Positions 8,317 to 17,933 are shown, counted from the first letter of the stretch. The stretch is DNA of 64,000 nt from Arachidicoccus sp. (GCA_028283605.1 JAPWKH010000001.1:1-64000); one strand, 5' to 3'. The notes: a model not told the origin generated them from the sequence alone. A program made the numbers and translations.

Positions 8317-9366
8317 TTAATAAATTGTTGGTGGAGTTATGGGTGAATATGGAGGTATATCCAATATATATTTGATCCAGTTAGTGAAAGAATATTTTTC
8401 TTTGATGGATGGTGCAATCGCAACATAAGAAGAATTGATAAAATTCTCCAATTGCAAATCGTCATCCTGTCCTATGATAAAAATATTTTCTTTCTTATAA
8501 AAATCGTAATGTACAATCTCCGGATTGTTTGTTATTAATTTCTTATCAAAACATAATGCTTCTAACGCTCGAAAAGTTAAGCCTTTATGAAAACTTATAT
8601 TTACGAATTCAAGTAAAACTTTTGCACTTTTTGCCATTTGTATATTTTTTTCAAATGATACAATTTCGTTCATCAAAAATTGAATTCCATATGTTGATTT
8701 TTTTGCATAGTTAAGCCTGTGTTTAGGTAAACGAATCAGAACATTTTTATTGATAGGAATATCCTTCGTTTTATATATGAATTGTTCTGTTTCCTTTATT
8801 CTTCTTTTGTCAAATGTACCTATATAATATAATTCATTTTTTTGTGGAATATCTTTTATATCTAAAAATCTCGGTAAGTCGAAATAAAAGTTTGTAATAA
8901 AAAATAAATTTTTGCACGAATGGTCTATGTCTTTTGGGTCAAATACAAAGAACCTATCAAAATAATGAATTATTTTATAAGTTAATGGGAATCTATTTAA
9001 ACCATCCCATTGATAAGCAATCATTTTTTTAGATAATTGTCTAAGTTTTTTTATGAAATATTCAGGATAAACATCAGGCCTTATTAGAAATATATAATCT
9101 ACTTCTGTGAATTTCTTTAATTTATATGATATTTCTTTTTCGTGGATTGAAAATTTGAGATTAACTTTATACGTTTTATCTCGTAAAAACGTTTTTCTTA
9201 AAAAATTATTCAATCTCTGCCCGAAGTTTTTGTATTTAAATTTTTTAGAAAAAGCTATATCTATTATTTCGTACTTTTCTCCGGCAAGGCTGTAACGTAT
9301 ATTTTCTCGGATAAGCTCAGATATATAATAATCTTCAGGATATCCAAATAAAATGGTCTTTTTCAT
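8317..9366 (-). CDS. Putative CgeB-like/GT-B glycosyltransferase
   Basis: 349 residues, strongly AT-rich and rich in Lys, Ile and Phe. There is no clean motif, but the layout resembles CgeB-like GT-B proteins: KTILFGYPEDYY at the start, DYIFLIRPDVYP in the first Rossmann half, and in the second half LTFRALEALCFDKKLITNN, which looks like the nucleotide-sugar binding region of GT-B enzymes (E in the place of the conserved acidic residue). It starts with MKKTILFGYP and lies directly upstream of the GT2 gene on the same strand. It is likely part of LPS core or O-antigen synthesis. The family assignment is by pattern only. Confidence 0.5.
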   Translation of the reverse strand: MKKTILFGYPEDYYISELIRENIRYSLAGEKYEIIDIAFSKKFKYKNFGQRLNNFLRKTFLRDKTYKVNLKFSIHEKEISYKLKKFTEVDYIFLIRPDVYPEYFIKKLRQLSKKMIAYQWDGLNRFPLTYKIIHYFDRFFVFDPKDIDHSCKNLFFITNFYFDLPRFLDIKDIPQKNELYYIGTFDKRRIKETEQFIYKTKDIPINKNVLIRLPKHRLNYAKKSTYGIQFLMNEIVSFEKNIQMAKSAKVLLEFVNISFHKGLTFRALEALCFDKKLITNNPEIVHYDFYKKENIFIIGQDDDLQLENFINSSYVAIAPSIKEKYSFTNWIKYILDIPPYSPITPPTIY

Positions 9367-9421
9367 AATTCTGTTTGGGCGAAATTAATATAAAATCAAT
9401 CTCAGAAAATGTAAAGAATTA

Positions 9422-9619
9422 AGAGCCTGTTTAAATTTAAAAAATTGAAATACCATATTGAGATTTCTCGGTCGTTCCTTCCTCGAAATGACGGTCATAG
9501 AATTCTTTATTTTCTTCATATTATCATCAATTTTGATAGTAATAGAAACGATAGCAACGTCATTTCTCTCTTCGGTCGAAATTTCAGATAAACATTTTTA
9601 GTAATTTTAGACAGGCTCT
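9422..9619. repeat. MITE-like element with terminal inverted repeats
   Basis: AGAGCCTGT at 9422-9430 is exactly complemented by ACAGGCTCT at 9611-9619, and AAATTT follows both ends. Inside, the halves are again partly complementary (a TTTCTCGG...AAATGACG arm against CGTCATTTCTC...GAAATTTC). No ORF is present. A 198-base palindromic non-coding unit of this kind between divergent genes looks like a miniature inverted-repeat element or a REP-type repeat. There is no second copy in this window. Confidence 0.55.
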
Positions 9620-9693
9620 AAATTTAAAAACATAAAAATGAAATTGTTTTATTTAACACCTCGTTCTTAATTTCGAAGGCAAAAACTAAATTT

Positions 9694-10761
9694 ATGCAAT
9701 ATAAATTTCTCATTTTTCTTTCTTACAGTTATGGAATGCCCATCGCATTGCCGTTGGAGCTAGAGATATTGAAAAGAGGATATGAAGTAAAATGGGTTAC
9801 TTATATCGAAGAAACAAAAAAAAGCATACCGTCTGCAAGTGCTCTCATCTATAAAATTGAAGATGCTGTGGCTTATAAACCGCATATAGTTTTAGTCATT
9901 GCAGATTACGCACCGGATTTTATTTCCGGGCTAAAAGTGCAACTTTTTCACGGGTTCAATTCGGATAAAAGAAGTATCAATGATCATTTTAATATTCGCG
10001 GTTTTTTTGATTTATATTGTACCCAGGGACCTTCTACTACGGAAAAATTTAAAGCGTTGCAAAAGAAACATCCGCATTTTGATGTAATAGAAACAGGCTG
10101 GTCAAAAATGGATCCGTTATTTCAAGACACAACAAAAATAATAAATGAAATTCCGGTTATAATGATTGCTTCCACTTTTACCGAGCGATTAAGTTTAGCC
10201 TTGAAAGACGATGTATATGAAGAAATAAAAAGATTATCTCAAAAAGGGAAGTATAAATTTTTATGCGTTTTGCATCCTAAGTTATCCAAAGATATTGTTA
10301 CAAAATGGAATGCTTTGAACAATGAAAATTTTGAATTTATCGATACGACAGATTTAATACCCTTATTTAAAAAAGCAGATATTCTTTTTGCGGACAGCAC
10401 ATCGGCTATTCAGGAATTTATGCTTACAGAGAAACCTATTGTAACTTTCAGGCACAACAGGCCCCTTGATGCTTATATAAATATTTCGGAAGTTGCAGAG
10501 ATAGAAAATGCATTTGATTATGCGCTTACTTATCCGCAAAAAAATATCGATGCAATAAAAAAAATAGCAGATGAAAATCATCCTTACAAGGATGGCAAAT
10601 CAAGTGAGCGCGTTATAGATGCATGTATTTATTTTTTGCATAAAGACAAAAGTTATTTAAATAAGAAGCCGTTGAATATTATCCGTAAATATAAAATCAG
10701 GAAAATGCTTGGCTATTTTACTTTCAAGACTTACCGGAAGCCTTATACGATTCCTAAATAA
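9694..10761 (+). CDS. CDP-glycerol glycerophosphotransferase-like protein
   Basis: 355 residues with the GT-B layout of TagB/TagF-type enzymes. KVQLFHGFNSDKRS corresponds to the family's QxxHGxxxK segment, and ADILFADSTSAIQEFMLTEKPIVTF is the conserved D.SS...E....KP..F motif in a slightly altered form (DSTS). Members transfer glycerol- or ribitol-phosphate-like units to glycans; in Bacteroidota such genes lie in capsule or LPS loci. The two minus-strand glycosyltransferases nearby support a polysaccharide role. The C-terminus is basic. It overlaps no gene and converges with aminopeptidase P only 12 bases on. Confidence 0.7.
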   Translation: MQYKFLIFLSYSYGMPIALPLELEILKRGYEVKWVTYIEETKKSIPSASALIYKIEDAVAYKPHIVLVIADYAPDFISGLKVQLFHGFNSDKRSINDHFNIRGFFDLYCTQGPSTTEKFKALQKKHPHFDVIETGWSKMDPLFQDTTKIINEIPVIMIASTFTERLSLALKDDVYEEIKRLSQKGKYKFLCVLHPKLSKDIVTKWNALNNENFEFIDTTDLIPLFKKADILFADSTSAIQEFMLTEKPIVTFRHNRPLDAYINISEVAEIENAFDYALTYPQKNIDAIKKIADENHPYKDGKSSERVIDACIYFLHKDKSYLNKKPLNIIRKYKIRKMLGYFTFKTYRKPYTIPK

Positions 10762-10773
10762 AAATGATTTTTC

Positions 10774-12063
10774 CTACTTCTTCATGGCAGCTTCAATTTC
10801 TTCGGCTGTAATTGGAAAATTCTTCATCAAATCCTTATTGCCGTTTTTAGTAAGCCAATAATTATTTTCTATGCGGATACCTATATGTTCTTCTTCAATA
10901 TAAATTCCCGGCTCAATCGTCAATAGCATGCCTTCTTTTAACGGCTCTGTCCTCGTTCCATAATCATGCACATCAATTCCTAAATGATGCGATACGCCGT
11001 GGTATAAATATTTGCGATAAGCACGGTTTTCCTTGTCTTCGTTTTTAATTTCCGATGCAGACAGCAACCCGATTTTATTAAAAATTTTAGTGGCTTCGTC
11101 GCCTATTTTTTCATGATAAACATTTACCGAAATTCCGGGTTTTAAAATGCTTGCAGCATAATGGTGCAAATGAAGGCAGGCATTGTATATTTCTTTCTGG
11201 CGCTTGGTAAATTTTCCGTTTACAGGAATGGTTCGTGTAAGGTCGGCATTGTAGCCGCCGTATCGTGCACCAAAATCCATCAATATCAGCTCGCCGTCTT
11301 TGCATTCTTCATTATTATAAACATAATGTAAAGTGCGCGCTCTGTCTCCGCTTGCTATGATGGTTCCGTAGCCTTCGCCGGAAGCTCTGTTGCGCAAAAA
11401 TTCATGTATTATCTCGGCTTCGATTTCATATTCATATACGCCGGGTTTTACAAATTGCATTACTCTTCTAAATGCTTTTTCGGTAATGTCCACAGCCTGC
11501 TGCATTACTTCAATTTCATAAGGCGATTTTACGGCGCGCAATTCTTTTGCAATCTTAGCTGCGCGATAGTATTTGTGTAAAGGATAGCGCTTCTTCATTT
11601 GCCGTATATACTTGTATTCGCGCGTTTCGTAATGAAAAGGCTTTCTGTCATTTTCATCTGTATCCAGATAAATATTATCGGCATTGTGGATCCATGATTG
11701 CAGCAATGCATCCAGACTGTCCAGCCATACAATAGTTTCTATACCTGAAATTTTTTGCGCCTCATCTATGCGTAAGCGATGCCCGTCCCATTTTTCTTTC
11801 AATGTATTGGGGCGTACAAGCACCAGTACTTCTCTGTATTTTTTATCAATATTATCTGGGAATAAAATCAGCATAGTATCTTCCTGATCGATGCCTGTAA
11901 GCCAATACAGATTGCTGTTCTGAACAAATTTATATAATGCGTCCCCATTGGTGATAACTTCATCATTGCTGTTGAAAACCGCAATGCTGTTGCTTTTCAT
12001 TTCTTTTGCAAAGCGTTTTCGGTTCTCAATAAAAAGCTTATTATTTAATGGTAAATGTTTCAT
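10774..12063 (-). CDS. pepP: Xaa-Pro aminopeptidase (aminopeptidase P, M24B)
   Basis: 429 residues, the usual length. The N-terminal AMP_N domain (about 1-150) contains NLYWLTGIDQEDTMLILFPD. The creatinase-fold domain shows all five metal ligands in order: Asp in LMDFGARYGGYNAD (two aspartates), His in HHLGIDVHD, Glu in LTIEPGIYIEEEH and Glu in IRIENNYWL. It removes the N-terminal residue when proline is second, in the cytoplasm, with two manganese ions. The gene stands alone; the next genes on each side are unrelated. Start at ATG 12063, which begins MKHLPLNNKLF. Confidence 0.95.
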   Translation of the reverse strand: MKHLPLNNKLFIENRKRFAKEMKSNSIAVFNSNDEVITNGDALYKFVQNSNLYWLTGIDQEDTMLILFPDNIDKKYREVLVLVRPNTLKEKWDGHRLRIDEAQKISGIETIVWLDSLDALLQSWIHNADNIYLDTDENDRKPFHYETREYKYIRQMKKRYPLHKYYRAAKIAKELRAVKSPYEIEVMQQAVDITEKAFRRVMQFVKPGVYEYEIEAEIIHEFLRNRASGEGYGTIIASGDRARTLHYVYNNEECKDGELILMDFGARYGGYNADLTRTIPVNGKFTKRQKEIYNACLHLHHYAASILKPGISVNVYHEKIGDEATKIFNKIGLLSASEIKNEDKENRAYRKYLYHGVSHHLGIDVHDYGTRTEPLKEGMLLTIEPGIYIEEEHIGIRIENNYWLTKNGNKDLMKNFPITAEEIEAAMKK

Positions 12064-12172
12064 TCGTAAAATTGTTTTTAATTCTAATGGTTCCTATTTT
12101 TTGGAAATGCAATATACAACTCAAATTATTTTACGCGTATGACATATTTTAACCTTAACAAAATATACGGCA

Positions 12173-13420
12173 TCAGCTTTCTGAAACCTTCAATGCTTTT
12201 TCCCATTTGCTTACCACCGAAGTGGACAAAGCATTTCCTACAACATTGGTCATGGTTCTGAACATGTCACAAAAATGATCGATAGGCAATAGTAGTGCTA
12301 TACCTTCCGGCGGAATTTTAAACATGCCGCAAGTGGCTGCAACTACTACAAGCGCTGCGCGTGGTACGCCTGCAATGCCTTTGCTGGTAAGCATTAGCAC
12401 AAATAACATAGTAATTTGTGTACCCGTATCAATATGAATTTGATAAGCCTGCGATATGGCAATACTTGCAAATGTCATATAAATCATACTGCCGTCAAGA
12501 TTGAATGAATAGCCAAGCGGTAGTACGAATGATACAATCTTTTCGTTACAACCGTATTTTTCCAGTTCTTCTGTAAGTACGGGAAATACTGCTTCGCTGC
12601 TCGTAGTGCTGAAGGCAATAAACATCGGTTGAAGAATATGCTTTAGCAAAGGGAATAATTTTTTCTTCAGGATAATAAATCCGGCAAGAAACATGATAGC
12701 CCAAAGCAGGATTACGGCGACCAGAAACCATAATAAATATCCGCCGTAAAACTTAAATACAGACGGGCCGTTCTGCGCCATTGTAGCTGCAAGCGAGCCA
12801 AGAACGCCTATCGGCGCAACATACATAATATAACTTACCATTTTGATAATGGCATGCGATAATGTTTCCAGTGCTTTAATCAAAGATTTGGATGCATTGC
12901 CCATCGAAGCCAATGCAATACCGAGAAATACTGAGAAGATTACAATTTGTAATACTTCGTTTTCAGACATTGCCTGTATCAAACTTTTGGGAATGAGATG
13001 TGTAAAGAAATTAACTGCGGAAAACCCTTTCGTGTTGGCAACAATATCATGCGTATCTTTTGAAGCCTGTGTGTTTAAAACAATTTCCGTTCCGGGATGA
13101 CCGATATGCACTATCAGCAAACCAACGAACAAACTTGTTACAGAAGCAGCAATGAACCATAGCATAGCTTTACCGCCAACGCGGCCGACGGCTTTTATAT
13201 CGCCGAGTTTTGCAATGCCAACTGTGAGCGTACAAAATACCAATGGTGCAATAATCATTTGTACCAATCTTAAAAATACTGTTGTAAGCAAATTGGCATA
13301 TTCCGCGAAAGCGGGAATTTTTTCTTTCGGTAAATAAAGATATGCGGCATAGCCAATACACGCGCCAATAACCATTGCCGCTAAGATGTAGTAAGTCAAT
13401 CGATTTTTACTTTTGCCCAT
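12173..13420 (-). CDS. Dicarboxylate/amino acid:cation symporter (DAACS family)
   Basis: 415 residues with about eight membrane helices and two re-entrant loops. Family marks: the serine-rich hairpin IAFSTTSSEAVFPVL, the NLDGSMIYMTFASI segment in helix 7 and SKGIAGVPRAALVV in the second hairpin. Such proteins import C4-dicarboxylates, glutamate or aspartate with sodium or protons. The arginine/aspartate positions that separate substrates (DHFCDMFRTMTNVVGNA) resemble glutamate/dicarboxylate carriers but do not settle which. It is transcribed away from the gene at 13552 and followed by aminopeptidase P with a 109-base gap. Confidence 0.92.
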   Translation of the reverse strand: MGKSKNRLTYYILAAMVIGACIGYAAYLYLPKEKIPAFAEYANLLTTVFLRLVQMIIAPLVFCTLTVGIAKLGDIKAVGRVGGKAMLWFIAASVTSLFVGLLIVHIGHPGTEIVLNTQASKDTHDIVANTKGFSAVNFFTHLIPKSLIQAMSENEVLQIVIFSVFLGIALASMGNASKSLIKALETLSHAIIKMVSYIMYVAPIGVLGSLAATMAQNGPSVFKFYGGYLLWFLVAVILLWAIMFLAGFIILKKKLFPLLKHILQPMFIAFSTTSSEAVFPVLTEELEKYGCNEKIVSFVLPLGYSFNLDGSMIYMTFASIAISQAYQIHIDTGTQITMLFVLMLTSKGIAGVPRAALVVVAATCGMFKIPPEGIALLLPIDHFCDMFRTMTNVVGNALSTSVVSKWEKALKVSES

Positions 13421-13486
13421 GGAACATTATTTATTGCAATATAAATGATTTGTAATAATATAAAAGAAGATGCATTTTTAAATAAA

Positions 13487-13518
13487 TTTGGTTTATATTA
13501 TAAACTACTTTACTTTTG
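13487..13518 (+). promoter_or_regulatory. Bacteroidota-type promoter (TTTG / TACTTTTG)
   Basis: A -33 TTTG at 13487-13490 and a -7 box TACTTTTG at 13511-13518, matching TAnnTTTG, are separated by 20 bases. The box is 33 bases before the ATG at 13552, so this should be the promoter of the membrane protein/HTH pair. Confidence 0.6.
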
Positions 13519-13551
13519 TATTAAGTTTATAAATAATAAAAAATTTATTCA

Positions 13552-14142
13552 ATGGAAGAAAAAGAAATATCTCCCGAACAAAGCCTTCAGATAATTGAGA
13601 AGATGCTTGCCGATGCACGTAATCGTTTTTGTAATAACGGATTTGCTTTACTGTTTTGGGGTGTTTGGATTATTTTAATGGTTGTTGGCGACTATATTAC
13701 CAGCCATTATTTTCAAAAATATTATTCGAATTATATATGGATGATATCCATTGTTGTAGGAATGCTTTTTACATTTCTTTTTTATGCTTTTGCTGCTCCT
13801 AAAAAGAGGGTCTTCACAAGGCTTGATTCAATAAACGGAAAACTTTGGATTGCGTTCGGCATTTCCTTTTTACTGCTTATGTTTTTGTGCTATAAATATA
13901 AGGCTGACGGACCGCCATTTATTTATTGCATGATTGGGCTTTGCATGTTTGCCTCAGGCGGCATTTATAAATTTTGGTCATTGTATGCAGGTGCATTTGT
14001 TTTTTGGCTTGGCGCTATTGTTTGGTGGTATTTTCCTGCAGAAATTGAGCGAGTGATTCTTACGGTATTCATTATGTTCCTTGGTTATCTTGTTCCCGGA
14101 TATTTATTGTGGAGAAAAGCAAAAAAAGAAGCGAATGTTTAG
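13552..14142 (+). CDS. Multi-pass membrane protein paired with an HTH regulator
   Basis: 196 residues. After a soluble N-terminus of about 30 residues (EKEISPEQSLQIIEKMLADA) come about five or six hydrophobic helices between residues 32 and 185. The tail WRKAKKEANV is basic and cytoplasmic. I know no precise function. In Bacteroidota, proteins of this kind are commonly encoded just before a small winged-helix protein, as here, where the stop codon overlaps the next start by 8 bases. Membrane control of the regulator is a reasonable guess but unproven. Confidence 0.7.
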   Translation: MEEKEISPEQSLQIIEKMLADARNRFCNNGFALLFWGVWIILMVVGDYITSHYFQKYYSNYIWMISIVVGMLFTFLFYAFAAPKKRVFTRLDSINGKLWIAFGISFLLLMFLCYKYKADGPPFIYCMIGLCMFASGGIYKFWSLYAGAFVFWLGAIVWWYFPAEIERVILTVFIMFLGYLVPGYLLWRKAKKEANV

Positions 14143-14425
14143 AGCCTTAGATCCATTGCTGCATTCCGAATTGAGATTGGCTGTTATCAGTTTATTGGTT
14201 GGAGCAACGGAAGCTGAATTTGGTGAGATAAAAGAAAAAACAGGTGCAACAGCCGGCAATCTAAGTGTGCAATTACAAAAGCTTGCAGACGCAGAGTATA
14301 TTACTATACGAAAAACTTTCAGGGGAAAATATCCGTTGACCATTTGTAAGATTACCAAGAAAGGAGTGAAGGCATTTGAAGAATATGTTGAAGCATTGAA
14401 AGATTATTTAAAGCCAAAGAAATAA
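14135..14425 (+). CDS. Small winged-helix transcriptional regulator
   Basis: 96 residues starting at ATG 14135 (MFRALDPLLHSELRLAV), inside the end of the upstream membrane protein gene; a longer open frame back to TTG 14081 is unlikely to be used. The order is helix, recognition helix (EFGEIKEKTGATAGNLSVQL), and a wing with YPLTICKITKKG, ending in a dimer helix. It belongs to the MarR/ArsR-like group of one-domain DNA-binding proteins. Overlap means coupled translation with the membrane protein. A TonB receptor follows after 103 bases on the same strand and might be a target. Confidence 0.8.
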   Translation: MFRALDPLLHSELRLAVISLLVGATEAEFGEIKEKTGATAGNLSVQLQKLADAEYITIRKTFRGKYPLTICKITKKGVKAFEEYVEALKDYLKPKK

Positions 14426-14528
14426 TTCTTTACCGATGCTTATTGTTCGTTCATCGCAAAACTATTGATAAGATTTTTTTGAAAATAAACTTTGTATTAC
14501 AAATTCAATTTATTGACTTGAGCCGTTT

Positions 14529-16781
14529 ATGAAAAAAATAATTTTAATACTGATTTTTATTGTCTCATCATTTATTTCTTTTTCTCAAACCATTATTCAA
14601 GGTTGGGTTAAAGACAATAAGATGAAGCCTGTTCGTAATGCAAGTATTTCCATAAAGAATTCTTACGATGGCGGTATCACTGACAGTCTTGGCAATTATA
14701 AATTTACCACAACAGAAAAAGGAAACGATACTTTAATAATCACTTGCACAGGCTATGAAGATTATCAAAAAGTAATTATTATAAGTGGCGAAACCATTAC
14801 TGCAAATATTGTATTGAATGTAAAATTCAACGAACTTACTGCAGTAACAGTTACTGCAGGCGCATTCTCTGCCGGCGATAAACAACGGGGTGTTGTGATG
14901 AAAGCGCTGGACGTGGTAACTACGGCAACTAATGGCGACATAAGTACTGCATTCCGTACATTACCGGGCGTGCAGCAAATCGGAGAGCAGGAAGGTTTGT
15001 TTGTCCGTGGCGGAGACGGTACGGAAACTAAACAATTTATTGATGGTGCAGTCATTCCCAATCCGTATTTCAAAGGCCCTCCGCAAATCGCGCAGCGTGG
15101 GCGTTTCAATCCGTTTTTGTTTAGCGGTATGTTGTTCAGCACAGGCGGTTATTCGGCTTTATACGGCAACGCTTTATCTTCTGTATTATTAATGAATACA
15201 ACAGATTTTCCCGAAAAGTCAGAAGTGGATTTGAATGTATCGCCATTATTTCTCGGAGGAAGTATGCAGCATTTGGCAAAAGATAAAAAATCTTCATACG
15301 GATTTAATTACAGCTATACGGATGTTTCTTTGTATTTCGATGTAGTAAAAACCAAGCCCGATTTTTTCAGTGCACCTAAATATCATACAGCCGATTTTAA
15401 TTTTCGCATGAAAACCAAATGGGGCGGCATGATAAAATATTATTCATCATTCGGATTTAATCGCGTTGGCATGCGTCAGCAGGATTATGACAGCCTTAAT
15501 ACAAAAGACCAGTTTGATGTAAAGAGTACGAACTGGTACAATAATATTTACTGGACAGAAAATCTGGGACACCGCTGGAAAATGTATTGGTCAAACAGTT
15601 TTGCTATTAATAATGATAATGTAAAAGCGCAACTTGTAAGCGCAAGTAATCAGCCGATAATTTACAGCAACAATATTTTCTGGATGAACTTAAAAACATT
15701 TCATTATGTAAATACTTCAGATTATTTACAGTCGCATCTTGTATTTGAAAAAAAGTTTTCACATTTAAATGCTGTGCGTTTCGGTACGGAATATAATTAT
15801 CAGCATTCCAATATGCACTATCAAAACATTTATTCCGATATTCCTCTAAATCTCAATGATAATTATGCTGCATTGTTTGCAGAGTCAGATATTTATTTCA
15901 CTGAGCAATTTACTTTACAAGTTGGCGGAAGAGCTGAGCGTTCCGCATTACTCAACAAAAATAATATTGTTCCCCGTGCAGCATTGGCATACAAGCTTGG
16001 TAACGATGGACAAATGTCAGCGGCCTACGGCATCTTTTATCAGAAGCCCGATGATATGTATTTGCTATACAATCAGAACATGGATTATTTAAAAGCAACA
16101 CACTATATTTTAAATTATCAAAAAGGCAATTTCAACAGAATGATAAGAGTAGAAGCATACTATAAAAAATACGATAACCTAATAAAAACAGTTTCAAAAC
16201 CCGAAGGGCAATTTACTTACAACAACAACGGCTACGGCTATGCAAAAGGCATCGACATGTTTTGGAAAGACACAAAAACAATTAAAAATTTCGGTTACAG
16301 AATCAGCTATTCGTACATTGATACCAAGCGCGAATACCTCACATATCCCGAACAGTTGCACCCTTCGTTTACAACGCCGCACAATTTTTCGGCAGTATTA
16401 AACACTTTTATTTTGCCGCTAAAAACACAGGTAAACCTTACTTATTCATTTGCAACTGGAAGGCCATACTACAATTTTTATCCAAATAATCAAGGTGGGT
16501 ACAATATTACGGACAGAGGAACTACGATGGATTACAACAACCTTTCTTTAAGTGTAGATTACCTCCCGAATTTAGGAAAGCCAAAGTCCAAATGCAGTAT
16601 TGTAATCGTAGCATCGGCAAACAATATATTGGGATTAAAACAAATTTACGGATACAATTATTCCTATGACGGCTCTTACAAAACGCCCATTCTGCCCTCG
16701 GCACGGCAATTCTTTTTCTTAGGTGTTTTCTTCAGTTGGGGAGTAGACCGTTCACAACAAACTATCAATGACAATATGTAA
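14529..16781 (+). CDS. TonB-dependent receptor with carboxypeptidase-like regulatory domain
   Basis: 750 residues. A signal peptide (MKKIILILIFIVSSFISFSQ) is followed by a carboxypeptidase D regulatory-like domain (about 22-110: IIQGWVKDNKMKPVRNASI), a plug domain (about 110-230, LPGVQQIGEQEGLFVRGGDG) and an outer-membrane barrel ending in a phenylalanine-rich strand (FFFLGVFFSWGVDR). There is no SusD partner beside it, so this looks like a stand-alone receptor for a metal chelate, vitamin or small peptide rather than a polysaccharide locus. It follows the membrane/HTH pair. A Bacteroidota-type repeat begins 17 bases after the stop. Confidence 0.88.
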   Translation: MKKIILILIFIVSSFISFSQTIIQGWVKDNKMKPVRNASISIKNSYDGGITDSLGNYKFTTTEKGNDTLIITCTGYEDYQKVIIISGETITANIVLNVKFNELTAVTVTAGAFSAGDKQRGVVMKALDVVTTATNGDISTAFRTLPGVQQIGEQEGLFVRGGDGTETKQFIDGAVIPNPYFKGPPQIAQRGRFNPFLFSGMLFSTGGYSALYGNALSSVLLMNTTDFPEKSEVDLNVSPLFLGGSMQHLAKDKKSSYGFNYSYTDVSLYFDVVKTKPDFFSAPKYHTADFNFRMKTKWGGMIKYYSSFGFNRVGMRQQDYDSLNTKDQFDVKSTNWYNNIYWTENLGHRWKMYWSNSFAINNDNVKAQLVSASNQPIIYSNNIFWMNLKTFHYVNTSDYLQSHLVFEKKFSHLNAVRFGTEYNYQHSNMHYQNIYSDIPLNLNDNYAALFAESDIYFTEQFTLQVGGRAERSALLNKNNIVPRAALAYKLGNDGQMSAAYGIFYQKPDDMYLLYNQNMDYLKATHYILNYQKGNFNRMIRVEAYYKKYDNLIKTVSKPEGQFTYNNNGYGYAKGIDMFWKDTKTIKNFGYRISYSYIDTKREYLTYPEQLHPSFTTPHNFSAVLNTFILPLKTQVNLTYSFATGRPYYNFYPNNQGGYNITDRGTTMDYNNLSLSVDYLPNLGKPKSKCSIVIVASANNILGLKQIYGYNYSYDGSYKTPILPSARQFFFLGVFFSWGVDRSQQTINDNM

Positions 16782-16798
16782 CCTAAATATTATTTTAT

Positions 16799-16955
16799 TT
16801 TGGGCGTGCCGCCAAGCGACTATTTATAAATATTCAAGTAGTTGCACGTTGTCGCTTGCCGTCAGGCTATTCAGGGCTGCGCTTCGCTACGGTGCTTCGT
16901 TTCACTACGCACCGCTCGTTCCTCGCGCCCTTACTATCCTTCACGCGCTCAACGC
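16799..16955. repeat. Dispersed intergenic repeat R2, copy A
   Basis: About 157 bases that begin TTGGGCGTGCCGCCAAGC and end CTCAACGC. A second copy at 34298-34480 shares the same 18-base start, a middle block around CAGGGCT.CGCTTCGCT, and the end block CTTACTATCC.TCACGC. The unit is markedly more GC-rich than the DNA around it. It fills most of the gap between the TonB receptor and the next gene. Confidence 0.7.
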
Positions 16956-17024
16956 AAAATCAGTCGCCAATAATTTATTTATACAGCAATTAAACAAAAA
17001 TTCATTACAAAAAAATCTAAACAA

Positions 17025-17660
17025 ATGAAAAAGCTAATTCTCTCAACCTTACTGTTCATCAGCCTTTCGGCAACATTTGCACAATCTGAAAAATATGTCG
17101 CCGCCATGAAATCAAATCTTGAACTATTAAAGAATTCGAAAACACCTGCCGATCTGCTCAGCGTTTCCGCAGCATTCGAACGAATTGCCACTGTAGAAAA
17201 AACACAATGGCAGCCGTACTATTATGCCGCATTGGCGCAGCTAAATGGAGCCATGCAAGATCCAAAAGCCGACAAAGACGCAGCAGGAATAAAAGTAGAT
17301 ACGTTATTATCCAAAGCCGAAGTCATCAACAAAAACTCGGAGCTAAGCACTCTGCACTATTATTGCGAAATAATGAAGATGACCGTCGATCCGCAATCAC
17401 GTTATATGACGGCAGCCGGTGCAATGGAAAAATATTATCAGCAAGCGGTAGCGCAAGATTCAGCAAATCCACGTATTTATTTCATGAAAGCTCAAACCGT
17501 ATTTCACACACCTGAAACATTTGGCGGAGGCAAAGCAGCAGCAAAACCTATATTTCAAAAATCTGTAGATTTATTTTCCGCACAAAAAACTTCAGAAGAT
17601 TTCTTACCAAAGTGGGGCAAAGAAGAAGCCGAAGCAGCCTTGAAAGAATGTAGTGAATAG
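17025..17660 (+). CDS. Secreted TPR-like protein of unknown function
   Basis: 211 residues. A clear signal peptide (MKKLILSTLLFISLSATFAQ) is followed by helical repeats: YYYAALAQLNGAM and PRIYFMKAQTVFHTPETFGGG look like TPR helices. The protein is probably periplasmic. Sec-dependent export is clear from the sequence; the function is not. Proteins of this kind are common in Bacteroidota. A terminator at 17667 follows the stop by six bases, so this ends a transcript. Confidence 0.7.
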   Translation: MKKLILSTLLFISLSATFAQSEKYVAAMKSNLELLKNSKTPADLLSVSAAFERIATVEKTQWQPYYYAALAQLNGAMQDPKADKDAAGIKVDTLLSKAEVINKNSELSTLHYYCEIMKMTVDPQSRYMTAAGAMEKYYQQAVAQDSANPRIYFMKAQTVFHTPETFGGGKAAAKPIFQKSVDLFSAQKTSEDFLPKWGKEEAEAALKECSE

Positions 17661-17666
17661 AAGCCG

Positions 17667-17701
17667 AAAAGACCGTCAGACATTGAATGTTATGGTCTTT
17701 T
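17667..17701 (+). terminator. Intrinsic terminator after the TPR-like gene
   Basis: AAAAGACC (17667-17674) pairs with GGTCTTTT (17694-17701) across a loop of 19 bases. The stem's own T-run ends it. Confidence 0.7.
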
Positions 17702-17756
17702 CTCCTTATTTAATCTTAAAAAAACTGGTAACAGGTTGCTCTTACAATATCGCGCC

Positions 17757-17933
17757 TTACTCTAACAGTGCCAATAATTCTTCTTTTGATTCAGCGACAT
17801 GGTAGGTATCTCTTATTAAATGTACAATAGATTTGGAATCTGTTTCAGTTGCCTCAATAATCGAAACAATGTATTCCGGATTGATTAAGATTTTAGAATT
17901 GTCATTACTGTTTGTTACTGTAATGTATTTCAT
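17757..17933 (-). CDS. Small FlbD-like protein, 58 aa
   Basis: A complete minus-strand frame from ATG 17933 to TAA 17757-17759. It begins MKYITVTNSNDNSKILINPE, continues YIVSIIEATETD and ends with the helix HVAESKEELLALLE. The pattern (short strands, a conserved INPEYIVSI turn, a strand-turn-strand, a terminal helix) resembles FlbD-like small proteins, which are found well beyond flagellated bacteria. It is too short for most gene callers. Function unknown. Codon use and charge pattern look like a real protein. Confidence 0.65.
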   Translation of the reverse strand: MKYITVTNSNDNSKILINPEYIVSIIEATETDSKSIVHLIRDTYHVAESKEELLALLE

